Origin: Oscillospiraceae bacterium | Lineage (GTDB): Bacteria > Bacillota > Clostridia > Oscillospirales > Ruminococcaceae | Assembly (NCBI GenBank): GCA_022791945.1 | Contig: JAAVZY010000045.1 | Coordinates: forward strand, 1-36,369 | Direction of reading: 5' to 3' | Length of the DNA stretch: 36,369 bases | Shown: positions 31,879 through 36,369 of the stretch, piece by piece | Layout: each line of letters starts with the position of its first letter | Position numbering within the stretch: position 1 is the first letter of the stretch | Translations under genes and position numbers: made by a program | Notes under the pieces: generated by a model | What the model was told of the DNA's origin: nothing | Databases searched by the model: none | What the model saw: the letters and a program-made list of their open reading frames with translations, nothing else

Positions 31879-34215
31879 TCAGTCCTCCTGCCAGAAGGTC
31901 TGGAGCTCGCAGGAAAGGTCGGAAGCGCTGCGTATTCGGCGCCAGCCGTCCCAATGAGCGGGGAAGAGCTCCTGGTAGGCGGGGGTGCTGAAACGGCTGT
32001 CGATCAGCAGCACAATTCCCCGATCCTGGATGTCTCGGATCACACGGCCGGCGGCCTGGAGCACCTTATTCATTCCCGGGAACCGATAGCTGTAGTCAAA
32101 GCCCCGGCCCCGCTTTCCGTCAAAGTAATCCTTAAGCAGGTTGGTCACGGCGTTCACCTGGGGAAGCCCTACCCCGATCACCGCCGCCCCAATCAGCCGC
32201 TCCCCCCGCAGATCAATTCCCTCAGAGTACACGCCTCCCAGGACACAGAAGCCCAGGCGGGAGGCCCCGTCCGCCTGAAACTGGTCCAGAAAAGCCTCCC
32301 GCTCCTCCTCATCCATGCCGCTTTCCTGCATCAGCGCCTCCGCCTGAGGATACCGCTCCTGAAAGATCGTGTATACCTGCCGCAGATACTGGTAAGAGGG
32401 GAAAAACGCCAGGTAATTCCCAGGGCGGGCGGAAATCATGGCAAACAGCAGCTCCGCAATGGGAAGCAGGCTCTTCTCCCGGACGGTATACTTGGTGCTG
32501 ATTCCGTCAGCTACCAGAAGCCGCAGGCGCTCCGGAGCAAAGGGCGAGGGCAGCCGGCAGCAGCGAGCCTCCTTTCCCCCGCCCAGCACCTCTATATAAT
32601 AATCCAGGGGGGAGAGGGTGGCGGAAAACAGGATCGAGGCCCTGCCCCGGCTCATGCAGGCATCCAGAAACTGCGAGGTGTCCAGACAGAGCAGCTGCGC
32701 CTCCAGACCCTCTTTGGCGCCGCAAAAATAGGCGGCGTAGTGCTCGTCAAAAAGCTCCCCGATTTGCAGAAAGAACAGCACTTCAAAATAAAATGGCAGG
32801 ATCTCCCTGGAAAGGGGATGGCCCCGGTGGACCTCCAGCCACTCCCCGCAGGCGGCAGAAAAGGAGGTCAGTGTCTGGAGCAGCGCCTCCGGGCGCTCGC
32901 GCTCCACCCGCCAGTCCATGGGATCACAGCGGCGCTGAAGCTCCAGCAGGGCCTGGTTCACCTTTCCCAAGGCGGAAACCAGCTTTCGCTCCCCCTTGCA
33001 TTTCCGCCGGAGCGCCAGAACAGCAGGCTTGGAGAGCCTGGCGGAGTACATTTCCCGGGAACGGTCCACCAGATTGTGCGCCTCATCAATCAGGAAAATG
33101 TAATCCCCGCCCCCTTCCGAAAAGAGCCGCTTCAGGCAGGCCACCGGATCGAACAGGTAATTGTAATCACAGACGATTCCGTCGCACCAAAGGGTCAAAT
33201 CCAGGGAGAGCTCAAAGGGGCAGAGACGGTTTTCCTCCGCCCAGGCTTCGATCGCCGGCCGGGTGAAGGCGTCCCGTTCCTGCAAAAGCGCATAGAGAGC
33301 CCCGTTGATCCGGTCATAGTAGCCATCCGCATAGGGGCAGCTTTCCGGATTGCAGTCCCGCTCCTCCAGAAAGCAGATTTTATCCTTGGCGGTCAGGGTG
33401 ACGGTTTTCAGCCGGAGCCCCTGCTCCCGCAGCCGCCGGAAAGCGTCCTCCGCAGCCTGACGGGTAATGGTTTTGGCAGTCAGGTAGACGAGCTTTTCCC
33501 CCATCCCCTCCCCCATTGCCTTCAGGGCGGGAAAGAGGGTGGACATGGTCTTTCCGATGCCGGTGGGCGCCTGGCAGAAGAGCCTGCCGCTTCCCTGAAT
33601 GGTGCGGTAGACAGCCGCCGCCAGCTTTCGCTGGCCCTCCCGATAAGCCGGAAAGGGGAAGGCCAAGTCCCTGAGGGCGCCGGTGCGCAGAGCGGCCCAC
33701 TGCTCCTGGAATTCCGCCCACCGCTGGTACTGGGCCAGCAGCCCATCGTAAAAGTCCGCCAGCTCTCCGGCGGTGCAGCGGCGCTCAAAGCGGATGATTT
33801 CCTCCGTGTCTATCTGATAGTAGGTCAGCCGCAGGGAAACCTCCTCCAGCCCCTCTTTCAGGCAAAGGAAGTGCCCATAGCACATGGCCTGCCCCCAGTG
33901 CGCGCGATCAAAGTCCTCTGTGATGAGGCCGGCGGGGCAGCCGGTGGTCTTGATCTCGTCAACAAGCACCTCCCCGGGCTTGCGGAGGATCCCGTCGGCC
34001 CGCCCCTGGACAATATATGTAAATCCCTCCCGCCGGGTGGTCAGGGAGAGGGAAACCTCCGGCTGATACCCCGGCCCCTCCCGCTTCTGAAGCATCCGAT
34101 GGATCCGGGAGCCCTCAGGCGCCCGATCCTTTCCCCCGAACCGGTTGTCAATGCTCCCGCTGTGCAGAAGAAACTCCGTCAGCGCCCGGACGGACAGATG
34201 AATTTCCCGGCTCAT
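31879..34215 (-). CDS. XPD/DinG-like superfamily 2 DNA helicase with N-terminal PD-(D/E)XK nuclease-like domain
   Basis: A 778-aa ATP-dependent helicase. Residues 1-185 carry a Cas4-like PD-(D/E)XK signature (GRADG then VLVDEIKTT), suggesting nuclease activity. The helicase half has Walker A APTGIGKT (about 216-223), four cysteines (about 281, 288, 293 and 332, in KICFLEERDC, ESCPYAD, NRLCPF) placed like the 4Fe-4S ligands of XPD/DinG, and a DEAH box (377-380). Motifs VYSEGIDLRGERL and QAAGRVIRDIQDRG are the C-terminal motor signatures. ATG 34215 has a perfect AGGAGG, so the track's 12 extra residues are dropped. It lies 44 nt after the P-loop gene. A role in repair is likely. Confidence 0.88.
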   Translation of the reverse strand: MSREIHLSVRALTEFLLHSGSIDNRFGGKDRAPEGSRIHRMLQKREGPGYQPEVSLSLTTRREGFTYIVQGRADGILRKPGEVLVDEIKTTGCPAGLITEDFDRAHWGQAMCYGHFLCLKEGLEEVSLRLTYYQIDTEEIIRFERRCTAGELADFYDGLLAQYQRWAEFQEQWAALRTGALRDLAFPFPAYREGQRKLAAAVYRTIQGSGRLFCQAPTGIGKTMSTLFPALKAMGEGMGEKLVYLTAKTITRQAAEDAFRRLREQGLRLKTVTLTAKDKICFLEERDCNPESCPYADGYYDRINGALYALLQERDAFTRPAIEAWAEENRLCPFELSLDLTLWCDGIVCDYNYLFDPVACLKRLFSEGGGDYIFLIDEAHNLVDRSREMYSARLSKPAVLALRRKCKGERKLVSALGKVNQALLELQRRCDPMDWRVERERPEALLQTLTSFSAACGEWLEVHRGHPLSREILPFYFEVLFFLQIGELFDEHYAAYFCGAKEGLEAQLLCLDTSQFLDACMSRGRASILFSATLSPLDYYIEVLGGGKEARCCRLPSPFAPERLRLLVADGISTKYTVREKSLLPIAELLFAMISARPGNYLAFFPSYQYLRQVYTIFQERYPQAEALMQESGMDEEEREAFLDQFQADGASRLGFCVLGGVYSEGIDLRGERLIGAAVIGVGLPQVNAVTNLLKDYFDGKRGRGFDYSYRFPGMNKVLQAAGRVIRDIQDRGIVLLIDSRFSTPAYQELFPAHWDGWRRIRSASDLSCELQTFWQED

Positions 34216-34259
34216 ATGCACCTCCTGACTGCTCGCAGAAACACCGCTCACGTTTTCTT

Positions 34260-34712
34260 TCAGAAGCTGTTTGTCTCCGGGAGGATTCGCAGGATGGCGG
34301 CAGCGGCTTCCTCCGGGGAAAGCGTTTCTGTGTCGAGCCGGAGATCGTGGGGTTCTGATTCAAACTGGCCGTATTTCCGCTCCAGCATGGCTGCTACAGG
34401 GGGAGGAAGCTTCCCGTTCATCCGCTGGGCAAACCGCCGCTGAATGGATTCCAGGCGGGCTGTAATCAGAACGCGAACACATTTCTCCGGCAGAAGCGCC
34501 AGATGCTCCTTTTCAGAAATGACATAGATCATCGCTCCGTCCCCGAAGGCGTCCTCCAGCTTCTTTCGGAACAGCGCGGCCGCAGCGCTTTCGCTTTTGG
34601 CCAGACGCAGGTAGTCCCGCCCGCTGTAAAGCTCAGCATCCAGCTTCTGCTTCAGGCAGTCCGCAATGGTGGATTTTCCCGTACAGCTGTCCCCTATCAG
34701 CGCTATTACCAT
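34260..34712 (-). CDS. P-loop kinase-like ATP-binding protein
   Basis: A 150-aa protein with a Walker A motif at the extreme N-terminus (MVIALIGDSCTGKSTIADCL). The general layout is that of cytidylate/shikimate-kinase-like small-molecule kinases: RLESIQRRFAQRMNG resembles a LID arginine region, and a C-terminal helix (SPEEAAAAILRIL) follows. The substrate cannot be told. ATG 34712 is preferred because AAAGGGAAG precedes it and the upstream track residues are promoter and repeat DNA. It is probably co-transcribed with the helicase. Confidence 0.75.
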   Translation of the reverse strand: MVIALIGDSCTGKSTIADCLKQKLDAELYSGRDYLRLAKSESAAAALFRKKLEDAFGDGAMIYVISEKEHLALLPEKCVRVLITARLESIQRRFAQRMNGKLPPPVAAMLERKYGQFESEPHDLRLDTETLSPEEAAAAILRILPETNSF

Positions 34713-34761
34713 AAACAACTTCCCTTTCGCTTCCTGGTTTTGAATCGTTCTTCCCGCTACA

Positions 34762-34790
34762 AATATACCACAAGCATATCCCAAGGGCAA
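34762..34790 (-). promoter_or_regulatory. Promoter of the P-loop/helicase unit, -35 inside repeat J border
   Basis: On the minus strand TTGCCC (34790-34785), a 17-nt spacer and TATATT (34767-34762), with TGTGG giving an extended -10. The -35 hexamer lies at the outer edge of mini repeat J, in the flank (AAGGGCAAGACC) shared by several family-1 copies. Confidence 0.55.
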
Positions 34791-34903
34791 GACCTTGAGA
34801 GCTCTGCTCAAGGGTCAAGGCCACAGGCCTTGACCCTGCGCGCCATTCGCCAAAGGGATTAAAATCCCCTTGGAAGAGCGCGAGACAGCACGGCCTCGCC
34901 CTT
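34789..34903 (+). repeat. Family-1 mini copy J (about 115 bp)
   Basis: Modules AAGACC, TTGAGAGC-tct-GCTCAA, a new hairpin GGTCAAGGCC-aca-GGCCTTGACC, a CCAAAGGGATT/AATCCCCTTGG module and a degenerate GCGAGAC...GCCTCGC end. No AT hairpins or core. The new hairpin recurs in copy I with a compensating change. Confidence 0.8.
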
Positions 34904-34914
34904 CAACGCACGCA

Positions 34915-34932
34915 GAGATTCTGAACAGGCTC
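34915..34932 (+). repeat. Solo family-3 terminus at the DUF4363 stop codon
   Basis: GAGATTCTGAACAGGCTC matches the family-3 right terminus at nearly every position and is followed by TAA, the same trinucleotide that flanks the 30660-30820 element. It overlaps the first base of the DUF4363 stop codon. Confidence 0.65.
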
Positions 34933-35312
34933 TAAAAGAGGTTGTTCCAGCCGGGGAGCTCACGCTGGTAGATATGGGAGGCCTGGAATCGGAGCTGCTC
35001 CAGGGCGCTGAAGGCATTCTCAAAGGATTCGTTTTCGATATGGGCTGACAGGCTTACAAGCCCCATTTCCAGCCGATCCAGATCGTCATGATGGACATAG
35101 AAGCTGAGAAATCCCTCCCGTTTCTCCCAAAGGGATTGCAGCTCTGCCGCTGTTTTTTCCAGGGCGGCGGCATCCTTCTGCCGGCAGGCGGCTTGTCCCC
35201 GGAGCGTTTCCGCTTCAAATTCATCCCGGAGCCCCCGGGCATAGTTCAGTCCTCCCAGGCTCAGCCCCAGGATGGCGGTCAGAATGATTCCGATGGTGAT
35301 CAATCTTCCCAT
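34932..35312 (-). CDS. DUF4363 family protein
   Basis: A 126-aa protein with an N-terminal membrane segment (LITIGIILTAILGLSLGGL) and a helical domain (LRDEFEAETLRGQAAC, LEKTAAELQSLWEKREGF, YVHHDDLDRLE) typical of DUF4363. Function is unknown. It follows the DUF421 gene by 5 nt, the usual pairing in Clostridia, and so is probably co-translated with it. ATG 35312 has AAGGAG 8 nt upstream; a GTG at 35321 is an alternative. Its stop codon coincides with a family-3 repeat terminus. Confidence 0.8.
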   Translation of the reverse strand: MGRLITIGIILTAILGLSLGGLNYARGLRDEFEAETLRGQAACRQKDAAALEKTAAELQSLWEKREGFLSFYVHHDDLDRLEMGLVSLSAHIENESFENAFSALEQLRFQASHIYQRELPGWNNLF

Positions 35313-35317
35313 GGCGT

Positions 35318-35995
35318 TCACTCCTTCTCCTGCTTGGGAATCAGGCGGTAGCTTCTATTCTGATCGATGGTCAGAAGAAATACCTTTTTCAAAGGTATCT
35401 TTCGCTTTTCCAGGATGCTTTCCAGCCACTCCGGGCTGATGTTGTAGTCCCTCATGCTGCTTTGGAGAATCTGCCCGTCGCTGATCACCACAACCGGCGG
35501 AGCGGGATCCTTCCCCTGAAGGCGCAGCATCTCCGGCGTGACGGTCTGGGCGGAGAATTTCGGAAGAACGCTGACCTTGCCTGTGGTTTCCACAATGGCA
35601 TACTGAACCTCCTCCAGATCAAAAATCCCCTGCTGACGCAGGGATTCCATCAGATCGTCGATGGAAAACCGGAGCTTCCGGAGCTTCCGCTGATCCAGCT
35701 GTCCGTTCTGAATCACAATCACCGGCTTGCCGGATACCATGGAGCGGAAGCCCTTGGACTGCAGGCTGATATTGGAAACCACCAGTTCAAAGGCAACCAG
35801 CACCAGCACCGGAATAGCCCCCAGCACCATGGGAATGTTGGCGTCCTCAATGGGAAGGGAGGCAATGTTTGAAATGAGGATGGTGATCACCAGCTCGGTG
35901 GGCTGGAGCTCTCCCAGCTGCCGCTTGCCCATCAGCCGCAGGCTGAAGGTCACCAATACATATAGAAATGCCGCCCGCAAAAATACTACCAGCAT
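35318..35995 (-). CDS. DUF421 (YetF-like) membrane protein
   Basis: A 225-aa protein with three N-terminal membrane segments followed by a cytoplasmic domain. LRLMGKRQLGELQPTELVITILISNIASLPIED is the DUF421 hallmark. The soluble part has PVIVIQNGQLDQRKLRKLRFSIDDLMESLRQQGIFDLEEVQYAIVE. Homologues in Bacillus (YetF, YrbG, YdfR types) are linked to spores or the envelope, but their function is not established. ATG 35995 has AAAGGAAGG upstream; the track's earlier start reads from repeat copy I flank. It forms an operon with DUF4363. Confidence 0.88.
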   Translation of the reverse strand: MLVVFLRAAFLYVLVTFSLRLMGKRQLGELQPTELVITILISNIASLPIEDANIPMVLGAIPVLVLVAFELVVSNISLQSKGFRSMVSGKPVIVIQNGQLDQRKLRKLRFSIDDLMESLRQQGIFDLEEVQYAIVETTGKVSVLPKFSAQTVTPEMLRLQGKDPAPPVVVISDGQILQSSMRDYNISPEWLESILEKRKIPLKKVFLLTIDQNRSYRLIPKQEKE

Positions 35996-36089
35996 ACGCC
36001 GCCGCCTTCCTTTGGAAGAACTCTCCCTTCCATTATGGACTGCGCACCGTTTTTTATACTCCTTTTGGCTTTCTGCGCGGCCGAAGGGG

Positions 36090-36369
36090 AAGACCTCGAG
36101 GGCGCTGCCCAAGGGTCAAAGCCGCAGGCTTTGACCCTGCGAGCTTCCTGCCAAGGGGATGCGTCCCCTTGGATTCCCGTCTTTTTTTGGGGGGTGGGGA
36201 CGGGCGCTTGCGCCCGTCCCCCTGCCTCGCTGGTACTCCCTGCAGGGAGGATCGCCCGCCTACCCACTTTTTCGTAAAGAAAAAGTTCATTCCTACAGGC
36301 GGCGCAGGAACTACCCCGCACGCAGGAGGGAGCTTTTTTCTTTACGAAAAAAGCGTACTGCATGAATCA
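36090..36369 (+). repeat. Family-1 mosaic hairpin element, copy I, cut by the window edge
   Basis: Left end CTCGAGGGC..., the GGTCAAAGCC-gca-GGCTTTGACC hairpin, CCAAGGGGATG/CGTCCCCTTGG, GGGGACGGGCGC/GCGCCCGTCCCC, the AT hairpin as ACTTTTTC-GTAAA-GAAAAAGT (compensated change), a very short core (about 35 bp) and GCTTTTTTCTTTACGAAAAAAGC. The right half runs out of the window. Confidence 0.88.

Noticed and set aside
31813-34443. 876-aa plus-strand ORF
   Set aside because: It is an antisense shadow of the helicase and P-loop genes, with low-complexity Pro/Gly/Arg composition.
1053-36369. CRISPR array
   Set aside because: The repeats are dispersed singly over 36 kb, are not short and evenly spaced, and have no spacers or cas genes.

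Overview
The window looks like the chromosome of a GC-rich, spore-forming Clostridia member, most likely in the Oscillospiraceae. This is inferred from gene content: tepA-ylzJ beside an FtsK/SpoIIIE translocase, a YunB sporulation protein, a SleB-type hydrolase, a preQ1-QueT unit, and DUF421-DUF4363 and YibE/F genes. Shine-Dalgarno sites of the AAGGA/AGGAGG type precede almost every gene. No prophage, plasmid, IS transposase or CRISPR array is visible. Most genes are on the minus strand.

Layout. 1-5.7 kb: the C-terminal end of a YjdF-like protein, a TtcA-like thiolase, a URO-D-like protein with an orphan larC, and a YibE/F membrane protein. 6.2-10.6 kb: a DacF-type D,D-carboxypeptidase, signal peptidase I, a GtrA protein, a tRNA-Thr/tRNA-Tyr pair with a consensus promoter, and a SleB hydrolase. 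10.6-15.3 kb: one operon, ruvC-ruvA-ruvB-glmM-methyltransferase (recombination plus peptidoglycan precursor supply). 15.8-18.9 kb: YgiQ radical SAM, an MBL-fold hydrolase and DUF3006, overlapping. 19.4-25.5 kb: ftsK, uppP, ylzJ, tepA and yunB, a wall/sporulation cluster. 25.6-27.9 kb: preQ1 riboswitch with queT, a small membrane protein and a DUF4434 protein. 28.4-36.0 kb: hybrid histidine kinase, acyl-CoA thioesterase, XPD/DinG-like helicase-nuclease with a P-loop kinase-like gene, and a DUF421-DUF4363 pair.

The unusual content lies between the genes. About 11 percent of the window is a family of dispersed mosaic elements (called family 1 here): eight complete or nearly complete copies of about 460-525 bp (one cut by the window edge), one half copy and several mini copies. 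Each is a string of short hairpins arranged around two inverted AT-rich hairpins (TTTTTTCGTAAAGAAAAAA and its reverse complement), with inverted ends of the AAGACCTCGAG type. The hairpins show compensatory base changes between copies. Most copies start within about 10-30 bp of a stop codon and have a constant orientation relative to adjacent transcription. A second family (about 120 bp) carries outward-facing extended -10 sequences and supplies the likely ruvC promoter. A third, MITE-like family has GAGCCTGTTCAAAATCTC termini, and the same termini also flank some family-1 copies. I do not recognise family 1 as a described element. I present it as the main candidate for a new system: a BIME-like structured 3'-UTR element or a non-autonomous transposon that depends on a transposase elsewhere in the genome.
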